NCBI GenBank assembly: GCA_030848705.1
Contig: CM061237.1
Coordinates: forward strand, 79,727,910-79,791,909
Reading direction: 5' to 3'
Source: Heracleum sosnowskyi
Lineage: Eukaryota > Streptophyta > Magnoliopsida > Apiales > Apiaceae
DNA: 64,000 bases
Shown here: one piece after another, positions 31,003 to 42,493 of the stretch
Layout of the letters: every line of letters starts with the position of its first letter
Position numbering within the stretch: position 1 is the first letter of the stretch
The notes under the pieces: generated by a model
Database searches by the model: none
Told to the model about the DNA's origin: nothing
Seen by the model: the letters and a program-made list of their open reading frames with translations, nothing else
Position numbers and translations under genes: made by a program

Positions 31003-34000
31003 GTTGGCAGGTGGACCATCATAGCTTCGCACTAAAGCATTTATCCGGCCCGGTATATCCTCTGCCCCCTAGTGATTTATTACTTCAATTTTGAAGTGGT
31101 ACATCACTAATAGGACCGAAAATTCTCTTGTCCCCAAGTGAGTGTCGGAAAATCATAAGTTGGGACTTGGATTGTTATTTGCCCCCAATTGATTGCCGAT
31201 AGGTCACGAGTTTTGTGAGTGTCGATAAATCATAAGTTGAGGCTTGGTCAAATATTTGCCCCTAGTTGATTATCGATAGGTCACAAGTATATGATTAGAG
31301 CATTTTGTTCCCCCCAAGTGTTGGACGATGGGTTACTTATGTTGAGGATTTCAACGAATTCGTTGCCCCCAAGTAATCCTCGTTGAACACTTGTTTGGGT
31401 CGGATTATTTTTTCTTCCATAATATATTTGCATAAAGCTTGTGAAAAAAAAAATGATTTTTGCACGACATGAAATATGTGGATGTAAAAGAAAAATAACA
31501 CTTATCTTAATTTTGCCGAGCAAATTTTGATTCAAGATACGTAGCTCCAATCAAAAAGCTTGTGGGGCTGCGTAGAAGCTTTGTAGAGCCTAGCTTGTAT
31601 GGCTTTGATTCTTCGGTGCTGCATTTAATTTCTTGATTGCATGTTTTCGCGTTTTCAATTGTCTCCTCTGTTTTTTATTTTGAATTCATATGGGAGCAAA
31701 CCTTTTTGTGCTCCCGTTTTCTGCTTCAACTGTTTACTTTGACTTGGCGACAACTGGTACTTGATCTCGATTAATTTGGCATAACAAAGGTACCAGGCTG
31801 AGCTCCAACCAATTGATATTGTTATTGATGCATATGTTGTGCAGTTGGTTTCTTCGATTGTTGGCTACACACCCTCTTTTTTTGTCTTACTCACAACTTG
31901 CACCTGAGCTTCAATTTGTTAACAGCAGCTGGTGGATGTTTCCACTGATTTTCTTCGCTTGTACAAGTCTTACTAGTGAACTTGTTTGAGCTGCTTAACT
32001 TTATTGGTGGAAACAATAGATACCGATGAGAAGATGTAGGTTCCCACTGTTGCTTCAAGTTAATTGGAGAAATCATTGATGCCGGAGATTCCACCTGAAT
32101 GAGGGATGTAAGATGTACTAACTTTCGGCCAGAATCATCACCAAATCTTTTGGCACTCGAGAGAAAATGCTTGATAGTGTGACCTCCTTTCTGTCTTCTT
32201 TGTATGGTCCTCATGAACTTGCAGATTCTGCAAATTGCTGCAAATCTGGACAGCTATACAGCCCTTCACTAAAACTGTTATAACTTTCTGTATAAAATTC
32301 CTTTTTACGAACCGTTTTTTGCATAAAAAACTAGACTCCGAGACCTTTCAAGTGGTGTATAACTAACTGCCCCCAACTTCCTAGATAAGAGCAGTTTATT
32401 CTGGGAAGTTAGGCATTCTACAGTATCAGATTTCATTGTCTATGTCAAGTTTGCGTCATTCCGATTGATTAATTTCAGCCCCTTGGTTTTCCTTTCCAGA
32501 TTATACTGCAGTTGTACTCCCAGAAACCACTTCAGATAGTACCTCTTTAGTTCATGTATTTGTCTAGGCCAGCAAATAATGTAGAAGAAAGTTGTTGAAT
32601 ATCAAGCCAATTACTTGATGCAGTTTCTGAAGTTAGTAGCCTTCCTTTCGTACTATTGTCTTCATTACTTTTAGACACCATATCCTTATTTAAATAGAGC
32701 AAATGCAATGCTTGAATAGTACAAATATCACTCATTTATCTTTCCTGGACAGTGGGTAAGGTGTAGTGCAGAAAAAAGCTGCCAATTAACCAAAGATCAT
32801 ATTCTTGACAGCTTGACCAACTCTTGCTAAAACAGCTCTAACTCTCTGTAGAAAATTTATTTTCACGAACCGATTTTTGCATGAGAAACTAGACTCCGAT
32901 ATCTTTCTAATGGTGTATAATTCACGGCCCAAAGATTTCTGTAAGAGAGCAGTTTATTCTGTAAAGTTAGACATTCCGTTGTTTCCATGTTTTCATATTT
33001 TCAGTTTTGTGTCACCTTTGCTTCAGTTGCTTCCTTATTTTTTTTACTTTGTTTGCTTCTACCAAACCCAGGTGCATTCTTTAGGCTTCATCTAGCTTTG
33101 AATTAACGTTAAGGTCTGTCTTTAACATACCCACCATAGTCACCATTCCTCGATAATTCACATTTAGCGTAAACAACGCACAGTAGTGATGTTGTCGTTT
33201 CACCTTCTAATAGCTTGCAAACTACTTCCAATATTTTTTTTAGTTGAACACTTCTGGAGGGTGTTGAGCAATGACTGCTGCCTCCAAGTTTGATCTTCAG
33301 AATTGTTTGATATTTTTAGCACCACTTTTGTATGCTTCCATGTGACTGGTTTAATGAAACCTTTGAAGGCATAGTTGCAGGCTTGATTTCTTTACCATAT
33401 AATCCTCTGAATCAGTAAGTGCTGCGAGCCTCAGACATGGTAGTTGTAATCTCTATGAGTCTGTGAACTTGTTTTCTTTAATTTTCGCAGCTAGCAGTCA
33501 GCAAGCTTTTCTTCATTTGATCAGCCTTTTGTTTTGTTTCTGCCCTTGGTTAGCATGTATAGTTTTTTTTTCTTTTTACTTTATCCACAATGGCTTATTC
33601 CCATTGGTTTCTTCTTTTTCCATGCTTTTCTTAATCCTTTGTTCACAGATCATAATAATCCCATCTGTATGATAGTCTGTGAGCTCCTTACAAATTCAGA
33701 ATTTTTTCTTCATCATTGTGATCTTGCAACTGACAAAGATGCACTATGAGCCGTCCTCACTTTCGAATTGTGCTGTATCGAATTCAGGCGTATTTCTCGG
33801 GATTCAGCTTGGCATTAGCATTCAGGTGCGGCTTTAACATACTCACCATATGAGAAAATATTCACTCACATTCTTTGCTGTTTTTTTTGTGGGCGTTTTT
33901 CTCGTTCTAGTAGAATCAATGTTTATCCTTTACGCAAAATATTTATTCCACCGCTTCTTGTACCGAGGGCCCAGCTTTGTTTTTTTTCCCACCTTCTATT

Positions 34001-34640
34001 CAGGCTGCCAAGTTTAGATCCCAAAATTATCAAGAAGTTCCAGAATGATATTTGTATCCTTCTTTATCTGCTTTCATGTTTCATACCCAGATTCTTTCGC
34101 ATTGATTGACTAACTGGCCGCTTCAGGTGATGAGGATTCCTGTTAGAAGTTTTATTGACAGTTGGTTAGAAGGAGGGCAATAGATTTCCGTTGCACCTGA
34201 GGAGATGAAGTCAGCCACTGCGCAAAGACTGGATTATATTGATGTGATTTTGTTCATCTTTAAATTGAGATTGATGTAATACCCACGGAGATGATGAGCG
34301 CCCTCTTTGCATGCGAGAGGCACGGGGTTCGATTCCTTAGATATTGAAACATTTTTTTTTATGTTCATTGGCTTTTGAATAATGAATGTTGCTCCGCCAG
34401 CGATAAAAAACAGCCAGCTTCTTCGTGTTTGTGATAAGTTGTTCACACGGATGTTCCTGTCCTTTTCTATAAGGTAGCCCCATCAGGAAAGTCCCTGAGT
34501 TGCTTCCGTGTTAACACATCATCATATATTTGATATTTTTTACTCTCAGGAGTAATGCAGTCATTGATGCTTTGACGACATAAAAGATCTTGCAAGCACT
34601 ATTGAGTACTGGAGGTATGATATCACCATCCGCACATAAA
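30748..34640 (-). other. Internal noncoding DNA of the outer Tat-like element
   Basis: No coding domain is recognisable on either strand over nearly 4 kb. It contains two tandem units of about 77 bp (31141-31217 and 31218-31294, both with ATCATAAGTTG and CGATAGGTCAC). Two related blocks of about 150 bp lie at 32266-32415 and 32830-32985 (both with ACTAGACTCCGA and AGAGCAGTTTATTCTG). Runs of TTGCCCCCAA are reminiscent of the 3' noncoding DNA of the other Tat element at 52690. Short ORFs here look like chance. Confidence 0.5.
34269..34347 (+). pseudogene. Degenerate tRNA-Ala(UGC)-like sequence
   Basis: The core GAGCGCCCTCTTTGCATG, then CGAGAGGCACGGGGTTCGAT, reproduces the D-arm end, the anticodon arm with TGC anticodon, the variable loop and the T-arm of tRNA-Ala. 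The 5' part (GATGTA, then GGAGATGATGAGCGC) is only loosely preserved with a small insertion, and the acceptor stem does not pair. It is followed by a run of T. It is a relic, not a working tRNA gene; it may be the head of a tRNA-derived SINE or a captured tRNA. Confidence 0.6.
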
Positions 34641-34653
34641 TCAAAAGTAGTAA

Positions 34654-35149
34654 TTATGAAAAGGAAAAGACTTAGCTTTTCTCTTTGATCTGATTTTATG
34701 AAGCCATATAGGTAGATTATTTAACTCGGCAGCTACCAATTTTATCACGCTTTCTTCTAGATTGTAATAATTCGTCAGGAGACCTATAAGATTTTCACTA
34801 TACGATTCCCACAGACGGCGCCAAATGTTGAAGCCAATTTTCGTCATGGACTAAGCTTCAAGATTAAATTTATAATCGGGTATTCGTATAGAGCTCTAAA
34901 ATTATGAAAAGGAAAAGACTTAGCTTTTCTCTTTGATCTGATTTTATGAAGCCATATAGGTAGATTATTTAACTCGGCAGCCACCAATTTTATCACGCTT
35001 TCTTCTAGATTGTAATAATTCGTCAGGAGACCTATAAGATTTTCACTATACGATTCCCACAGACGGCGCCAAATGTTGAAGCCAATTTTCGTCATGGACT
35101 AAGCTTCAAGATTAAATTTATAATCGGGTATTCGTACAGAGCTCTAAAA
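34654..35149 (-). repeat. Tandem duplication of LTR end, primer site and leader (248-bp unit)
   Basis: The LTR edge TGTTGAAGCC occurs at 34826 and again at 35074, exactly 248 bases apart. Each copy is preceded by the same leader, primer site and about 170 bases of internal DNA, and the left copy continues only about 80 bases into the LTR. The two units are nearly identical, with one mismatch noticed (GCAGCTACC against GCAGCCACC). Confidence 0.85.
35057..35073 (-). other. Primer binding site of the outer Tat-like element
   Basis: The minus strand reads TTTGGCGCCGTCTGTGG next to the 5' LTR. The same primer site is used by the intact Tat element at 61915, which supports assignment to that lineage. 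Confidence 0.75.
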
Positions 35150-35512
35150 TTAGGTATTTGATATCCATGGCAATTTTGGGGGAGAATTAGGGTTCATGTG
35201 ATTTGGGGCTGAGCTTGAGAGAATTAATTCATATATGGTAGAATTTTGAATTTTGATCCCCTTCTCAAGGTGCCTACGTATCCTTTTATAAGGAATCAAG
35301 CCCACGTAGTTCTTTTCTTTTCAGTATCAGATCCAGTTTAGGCCCATACTCCTATTCTTTAGGAGCAAGTCACCTATATATGTTAAGTTTCCTCGTTTAT
35401 TATGTTCCCAATTATATTGGATTTCTTGCGAGGTAGGATTAATGACCCGTTGGATCTCTTCTATCCTTTATGTATATCCACTAAAAGACCATATTTATAT
35501 TATGTATCAACA
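35074..35512 (-). repeat. 5' LTR of the outer Tat-like element
   Basis: 439 bp, pairing with 850-1280. TATAAAAGG on the minus strand (35282-35290) is a good TATA box. The right flank is the target duplication ATATG. Confidence 0.85.
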
Positions 35513-36848
35513 ATATGCATCACTTTCTTTCTTTGATAATGTAACTGATATCATCAAATTCATCTTCTTTGTAATACAACAAAACATTGACCTCATCTCA
35601 TGTATCTTCCGAAAACAAAAATAATCAAAACTAAAATTAAGTGTGTAAAGGTTCGGGTATGAGAATATAAATATTCTAAAAACAAACACAAATATGTGCT
35701 CGATAAAACAAAGAACAAAAATATTTGGGCTCTATACATTTGTTTATATAATCGTCCGAATTCTCAATAAAACAAAGTTGACATCTTCTTGGTTTTTATA
35801 AATTTTTTTATATTGATTATAAAATTTAGTTAAATTTATAATTATAGGATTATAGATATACTCAATTTTAGAATTTGTTTAGATTTATAATTTTTTGAAG
35901 AACTTATCTTGTATATGTATTTCCTCTTTTATGAATTATGAGTTAAAAAGAAAATTTTTATTTTTATTATTTTAAATAGAGTTGCTAAAAAAATAGATAA
36001 ATAGGATCCGAACAATTTGAGAGTGGCTAGAGATTCTCTTTTAGATAAAGATAAATAAATATAATAAAATAATAATAAAGATATTCATATTGATTAGCAA
36101 ATATATTTTGATAAATAAAAAATTCAGGTGGAAATTAAATTTGTAGATTTAGTTTCCTCCATTAGTAAAGATTTTAAAGATAATAGAATTAAACTTTTAT
36201 ATTTAGTTTCCTACATTAGAAAAAATTTAAAAGACAATTGAGATATTTTTTAATAAAATATTTAGGAGAATATCAAAATTGCATATTTACTTTCCTCCTT
36301 AAGTATTTGATTTTAACGGCAAGAATATCAAATATTAGAAAAAATCTCAGTTACCTTTTAAATCTTTACTGATGGAGTAAAGTAAATATAAAATTTTTAT
36401 ATTCTCGATTGAGATCTTTTTCAATAAAAAATTTAGGAGAATATCTAAATTGCATATTTATTTTTCCTCCTTAAGTATATCGATTTTAACGACTAGAAAA
36501 TGTCTCTCCGTTTTAAAAATATGCATTCAAAGTGAAAAAGTAAAAGTTTAAAATCTCAGCCAATAATGAAAGAGTCAAAGTAGCTATACAAAAATCAATG
36601 TTGTTGCAACAAATATTAATATAATTTTTGATATAATATTTTAATTAATATAACAAAGATAGAGCATATATATTAAATTAGATATGTAAAATTTAATAAA
36701 AATCAATTTTTTAACTATAATTCGATCATGTAAACTAATAACATATAAAATATTAAAAAGATTATAAATTTGTATAAATATAAATTTAAAAAAAAATTGT
36801 GCACTGCACGGATTATAATCTAATAAAATCTATCTATCTATCTATCTA
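35513..36848. other. AT-rich host or repeat DNA with a Helitron-like 3' end
   Basis: No gene is visible. Two similar blocks of about 95 bp occur at about 36230-36330 and 36405-36500 (both with TTAGGAGAATATC and TTTCCTCCTTAAGTAT). At 36799-36823 a GTGC-ACT-GCAC hairpin is followed ten bases later by CTAA then T, the layout of a Helitron 3' end. The corresponding 5' end was not found. A TCTA microsatellite of about six units precedes the next element (36827-36852). Confidence 0.45.
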
Positions 36849-36903
36849 TCTATTACTATATATAATAGGCCAACACAAGGGCAAAAGTTGCCAATTAAAT
36901 GGC

Positions 36904-38310
36904 TGCGAAATTACCGTTTTACCCTTTTTTTTTGAAAAATAACAAAAATGCCACTCGTATGTTATTATACAAAAAGTTTTTAATAAATGTGTTATTACAA
37001 AGATTTGAACCTCCAACCTCCTTCCAAGATATCCATGAGCTAAACCACTATGCTACATGCCTTTTTGAGTTTTTTTCAAAAAACTTATTAGATAACCCAC
37101 GTCTTTTATCTCTTATATTATTTTTTTTTACTTTGATGTTTGAATAAATAAAATTTTGGTTTGAATTATTTATATAAATTTGTTTTTCTTTTTTCCTTTT
37201 CAGCGAAATTACCGTTTTACCCTCTCTTTTTTTGAAAAATAACAAAAATGTCACTCGTATATTATTATACAAATAATTTTTAATAGATATGTGTTACTAC
37301 AAAGATTTGAACCTCCAACCTCCTTCCAAGATATCCTTGGGCTTAACCACTATGCTACATTCCTTTTTGAGTTTATTTCAAAAAACTTATTAGATAACCC
37401 ACGTCTTTTATCTCTTATATTACTTTTTTTTTACTTTGATGTTTGAATAAATAAAATGTTGGTTTGAATTATTTATATAAATTTGTTTTTCTTTTTTCCT
37501 TTTCATGCCACTCGTATATTATTATACAATTTTTTTTAATAGATGTGTTACTACAAAGATTCGAACCTCCAACCTCCTTCCAAGATATCCATGGGCTTAA
37601 GCACTATGCTACATGTCTTTTTGAGTTTATTTCAAAAAACTTATTAGATAACCCACGTCTTTTATCTCTTATATTATTTATTTTTTGCTTTGATGTTTGA
37701 ATAAATAAAATTTTGGTTTGAATTATTTATATAAATTTGTTTTTCTTTTTTCCTTTTCAGCGAAATTACCGTTTTACCCTCTCTTTTTTTGAAAAATAAC
37801 AAAAATGTCACTCGTATATTATTATACAAATAATTTTTAATAGATATGTGTTACTACAAAGATTCGAACCTCCAACTTCCTTCCAAGATATCCATGGGCT
37901 TAACATGCTACATGCCTTTTTGAGTTTATTTCAAAAAACTTATTAGATAACCCACGTCTTTTATCTCTTATATTACTTTTTTTTACTTTGATGTTTGAAT
38001 AAATAAAATGTTGGTTTGAATTATTTATATAAATTTGTTTTTCTTTTTTCCTTTTCATGCCACTCGTATATTATTATACAAATTTTTTTTAATAGATGTG
38101 TTACTACAAAGATTCGAACCTCCAACCTCCTTCCAAGATATCCATGGGCTTAACCACTATGCTACATGTCTTTTTGAGTTTATTTCAAAAAACTTATTAG
38201 ATAACCCACGTCTTTTATCTCTTATATTTTTTTTTTGCTTTGATGTTTGAATAAATAAAATGTTGGTTTGAATTATTTATATAAATTTGTTTTTCTTTTT
38301 TCCTTTTCGT
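36904..38310. repeat. Tandem array of about five units of roughly 250-300 bp
   Basis: Units begin near 36904, 37203, 37504, 37761 and 38057. Each contains CACTCGTAT, TTCGAACCTCCAACCTCC and AACCCACGTCTTTTATCTC. Units 3 and 5 are shorter and lack the CGAAATTACCGTTTTACCC start, giving a long-long-short-long-short pattern. Read on the minus strand each unit contains TAGCATAGTGG and, about 45 bases later, GGTTCGAATC, resembling pol III A and B boxes. The single inverted copy is at 39409-39716. ORFs of 70-80 codons running through the units are a by-product of the repeat. Confidence 0.75.
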
Positions 38311-38495
38311 AATTTTATATATCTATATATTCAATCACTATATATTATTGCAGTTGTATGTTTTCAATTTAATATATATTAATTATGTTGATTATAATTC
38401 ATAATTTATATTATACTTTATTTGAATTAAATTAATTATTCATGCATAAAATATACTATTAAAATTCGATCTGATATAAGAAATATTATACACAT

Positions 38496-39045
38496 TATAT
38501 CTCTCATTATTAGTTATTTCCATAATTTTTAAATTAAGAACATTAGCATTCAAATTATACAAAAAAATTGTCTACCTACTCTGTTCGTCGCATCCATTTC
38601 TTAACAATTTTCTTTTCCAGAATGTATTGTTCATTTGTTAGCATTTTCTAAAGTAACATGTCATTCTTTATTAACTTATCTATATTTTTTTCACCTTTCT
38701 AACCCCCTCCCCTTCAACCCCAGTGACGTTCATGTCAAAAATCGGGGTGATTTTTTAAAATATAGGATATTACATAGTATATAATTACATAATGATCAGT
38801 CAGACTGTTAGTAGACGATAAAGTTTGGGAAAATTGAAAATTACAAATTTTGAAAATAGAATTTCAAATTGTATTCCAAAAATTATTGTACGATGTTAAA
38901 AAAAAAGTATAATCTTTCATAATAATAATAGAACTTTATAGAATACATTAAATTGATTCGTAATGTCATATAATCATTTTGATAAAATGAAATTCTAAAT
39001 AGGGTTTGTGGGTCCTTAACGACATCCTCTACAACATATACAATA
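38496..39045. other. Loop of the long inverted repeat
   Basis: 550 bases, AT-rich, between the inverted arms. I see no gene or further repeat. Confidence 0.4.
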
Positions 39046-39240
39046 TTTCTTATATTAGGTCGAATTTCAATAGTATATTTTATGTATGAATAATTAGTTT
39101 AATTCAAATAAAGTATAATAAAGATATATAATATAAAAGTATGAATTTTAAACAACATAATTAATATATATTTAATCAAAAACATACAACTGTAATAAAA
39201 TTCAGTGATTGAATATATAGGTATATAAAATTACAAAAAG

Positions 39241-39391
39241 AAGCCTCCGGGCCTGAAGATGAGTTGGTGAGAGCACTGGTTATTGACCAAAGCATTCAAG
39301 GTTTGATTCATGGGAGCGTGGGGAATTCTTCATGCACTCTAGGGTCTGGCGTGATACCGGTTGGGGTGTCCGAAAAATAAAAATTTTGACC
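39241..39391 (+). mobile_element. tRNA-derived SINE
   Basis: This 151-base insertion is flanked by a 14-base duplication with one mismatch: AAAATTACAAAAAG (39227-39240) and AAAATTACGAAAAG (39392-39405). Near its 5' end are pol III-like boxes, GATGAGTTGGTGAGAGC and GGTTTGATTC, about 40 bases apart. The other arm of the inverted repeat (about 38306-38330) has a single uninterrupted AAAATTACGAAAAG, which is the empty site. It has no coding capacity and would have depended on LINE enzymes in trans. Confidence 0.75.
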
Positions 39392-39716
39392 AAAATTACG
39401 AAAAGATGAAAAGAAAAACTGATTTATATAAATTATACAAACCAATATTTTATTTATTTAAACATCAAAGTAAAAATAATATAAGAGAAGAGAAGAAAGA
39501 CGTGGATTATCTAATAAATTTTTTGAAGTAAACTCAAACAGGCATGTAGAATAGTGGTTAAACCCATGAACATCTTAGAAGGAGGTTGGAGGTTTGTTTC
39601 TTTGTACTAAAAACTATTAATATATTTTTGCATAATAATATATGAGTGGCATTTTTGTGACGACCATTTAATTGGAAATTTTTGCCCTTGTGTTGAGGTT
39701 TAATATATAGTAATAA

Positions 39717-40484
39717 ATTGGATTAAAATGTGTAACTGTAAAACGATATTCCAAACACATTCTTAATGCATTTACTAAGTGTGTTAATATAATTTAATAT
39801 AAAGATGAACACAAGAGAGGAGTGCAGAATCAGTTCCCAAGTAAAAAACCAAAAACAAATAGGTGACATGAATACTCCAAACTGTAATAGATGTTCATCT
39901 CCCAAGGTGTTTATCACAAACTTGGGTGATGTGAGGGTGTGCAAAGATGCGTCGGCCTTCAGCTTCTTTTTAAAATCCTCTATCTCATTTATGCATGTTC
40001 GATTATATTACAACAACATTGCATACATATAACCTATTCATAACCTAGATTGCAAAAAAAAAAACAAATCAATTCTCGAAAAACATATAACAACCGCTCT
40101 CTAACGCAAATTACCAATCTACAAACTATCATTTCTCTGACACACAAAACACGGGTAAACCTGCTTATAATCGCAAGAAGAACAATAGTACATTTGTGCT
40201 TCAAATTCTACATTATTTCAATCTGGTCTCAAAATCAATAATAGTCACTATAAACAAGTCTTAGAGCCTTGGTATAGTTATGTTTGTGATTCAAAGTAAT
40301 TACACTATTCGCCAAAAAAATTCTTTACTCCTCACTATGCATGAACCATACTTCTCATTTTACGCTCTCAAACTTAAGACTACACAATCCTTAATCTAAT
40401 AAATCGATCACGACCAACTTTTTCACGATAAAAATTATTGACATCTCTATGCAGGCTCGTGCCTTGCACGGGCTGTTACGCTAG
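39717..40484. other. Noncoding 3' part of the Helitron-like element
   Basis: AT-rich DNA between the right arm of the inverted repeat and the CTAG terminus. No gene is seen. Confidence 0.4.
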
Positions 40485-40946
40485 TTTTAGTACCAACATA
40501 CCATCTTGAACTTCAATAATTTATATGACAAAAATACTAATTTATTCAACAATCTCAAAAATGTAAATAATAATAAAATATGAATGGAAGGCATTTACGA
40601 CATTTTCTCTTTACTTACTTTTTGATACAGTGTGCCCAAATTACCTATAGGTGGGCGGTGCGGCCCTTTATGACCACCGTATACGCATGTACATAATGGG
40701 TGATGTTTCAGATCACTATACACGCATATACATGATGTGTGGGTGTTTTACCTGCAGATACATTGAGAGTTTCAACGCACGATCTTCATGCGTGGACTTG
40801 CGTGGACTGCACACACATTTAATGGAAGCGTGTTCCTCGTTGTAATACTTTCACTACTATGTGTTGTCGCAACAGAAGCACGAAGGTCACAATAGTTCCA
40901 TGGGCATTAGATACATGGGTGATTGGCTTTAGTGCAAGTGGGAGAT

Positions 40947-42480
40947 TGTTAGTATTTGTGCCCTAGAGACAATACTATAATGTTCTTATGAAAAATATTT
41001 TTGATTATAAATGATTATGTTCTATGGATTTTCTTTATTCATTTATTATGTCTTTATTTACTGCGATATAAATGTTAGAATAATAAATGTCCTTGGAATA
41101 TAAACATGAATTCTATATATCTAAGTATGTGACTTAGAAATGAGATTATATGAATAGTGTTTATAATCCTAAATATCCCTAGTCGAGTATTATTATCTAA
41201 AGGCAATAATAATGCATAAAGACTAGTATGTTTGTTGACTGATGACCACATCTCATTGGTCATAGGTATTGCGATACTAAAGTCAAAGACATAAGTGCAT
41301 GTTAGAAATATATGGCACTCGATAGACCCACCATGAGAATTCTTCATGGTAAATGTTATCAAGTGTCATAAGTGATTCTTACAGTGATAATGGTGTAATG
41401 ATCCTTAGACTTGAAATCATTATATTTCTATATGAGAATTAATATACTTTGATTCTACTCAAAGTTACTTTTGACCGTGTGATGTTAAAGGTGGACATTG
41501 GGTATGTTATGAATCATATGAGAAATATGAATGATAGACATAGGATTTAACCCTCCTATTTTAGGAGTGATATTATTGACCTCTTGATTGAGTGAGACTA
41601 TGAAATGCATGGTCATGCTCAAATAGTGATTTGTTTAATAGTCTACTCATTGATCAAGTAAACCAGGATTAAATGATGAAGAGGGTGACACAAACCATGC
41701 CTCGAGTTTACTCTATAATATAAGGTTAAAATGATTATATTACATGGAACATTATTCACGAAAGGTTTAATTGAATCGCCAATTATTATTATTACTTGGG
41801 TAGCAATGATGCATTACTAGATGCCGCTCATTGTTTATAATTTTATTATTATATATTAAAATTATTGTCAGTGTAATAATAACCTAAAGGGTCACACACA
41901 TAGAACGTTTTAAATGGAGCTTTATTTAAATTACGAATTTAAATAAAATATTATTATTACTTTGAATTATTAGATTAACTAAGTAGAACTTGATTAATCA
42001 GATTATAATTCGAATTTAATAATATATAACTCAGAATTGGACTGGTTTTTAGAAGCCCACTATGATTGGGGTTAAGCCCAGATTTCTCCTCCCTATAAAT
42101 ACATAATGATATATAATTTTTAGGGTTATACTCTTGCAATTCGCTTTTTATTAAAAAAAACCCTAGCAGCTCTACAACTTGGAGAGGCTAGAGAGAGAGA
42201 GAGATTGTGAGCATTTTTCGTGGCTAGTACCATCTCCGTGGATCGTTGGATGATCGAACATTTGTGTGGACTGATTTAGAGACGTAGATATTGGCTTAAG
42301 GGATACGTGGTGATCAAAGCAAGGACCTCCATCTCTCAACCAATCGTAAAGCTTCTTAAAAGGTAAACAATTCTATTCACGAATTAAATATCGATTTTTC
42401 GCATGAATCCTGCGGAGGGTTTCTGTTTTTATTGTTTTTTCGCGATGTTTCCGCTGTGTTTTCATGCCCGAAACCCTTCA
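40947..42480 (+). repeat. LTR of the Angela-like Copia element
   Basis: 1534 bp, TG to CA. Near its 3' part there is a strong TATA box, CCCTATAAATAC (42091-42102), and a (GA)n run at about 42190. The right end is taken as CCCTTCA at 42480, followed after 13 bases by the next element; this end is less certain than the left. Confidence 0.65.
42094..42102 (+). promoter_or_regulatory. TATA box in the Angela-like LTR
   Basis: TATAAATAC about 390 bases before the LTR end, in the position expected for the U3/R boundary. Confidence 0.5.
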
Positions 42481-42493
42481 TTCCCTATGCATA

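Larger units (their letters stand above)
850..35512 (-). mobile_element. Outer non-autonomous Tat-like LTR retrotransposon, disrupted by nested insertions
   Basis: Two similar LTRs (850-1280 and 35074-35512) both start TGTTGA and end TCAACA. They are flanked by the same 5-base duplication ATATG (845-849 and 35513-35517), so they belong to one insertion although 34 kb now separates them. A primer site of the TGGCGCCGTCTGTGGG type abuts the right LTR on the minus strand, which sets the orientation. The element's own internal DNA is confined to 1281-1432 and about 30747-35073. I find no gag, protease, RT or integrase there, so it is best described as a large derivative without coding capacity. 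The LTRs differ at about a dozen positions plus small indels (hand count, about 3%), making it the oldest layer of the nest. Confidence 0.85.
36849..40484 (+). mobile_element. Helitron-like element containing a long inverted repeat
   Basis: The proposed 5' end is TCTATTACTATATATAATAGG at 36849, preceded by A. The 3' end is hairpin CGTGC-CTT-GCACG (40458-40470), ten bases, then CTAG (40481-40484), followed by T. Insertion between A and T, a 5' TC and a hairpin before CTRR are Helitron hallmarks. There is no Rep/helicase gene, so it is non-autonomous. The interior is a long palindrome (left arm about 36853-38495, right arm about 39046-39716). The 3' end is well supported; the choice of 5' end is less certain because the microsatellite offers alternatives. 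Confidence 0.55.
40640..42480 (+). mobile_element. 3' end of an Angela-like Copia retrotransposon
   Basis: Short 3' internal DNA ending GTGCAAGTGGGAGAT (the polypurine tract, about 40936-40945) leads into an LTR at 40947-42480. The LTR start TGTTAGTATTTGTGCCCTAG resembles the Angela/BARE LTR start that I know from cereals. Everything 5' of about 40640 is missing, so this is a truncated copy, not a solo LTR. No ORF survives. Confidence 0.7.

Noticed and set aside
30748..34000. Search for the missing 3' LTR of Copia copy 2
   Set aside because: No sequence ending CTAACA or matching 20270-20766 is present after 30747, nor a second GTGCT copy in a suitable context. The 3' end is deleted.
36899..38250. 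Repeated 70-80-codon ORFs with RFEPPTSFQDIHGL
   Set aside because: These are frames through the tandem 300-bp array. No start context, homology or codon bias supports a gene.
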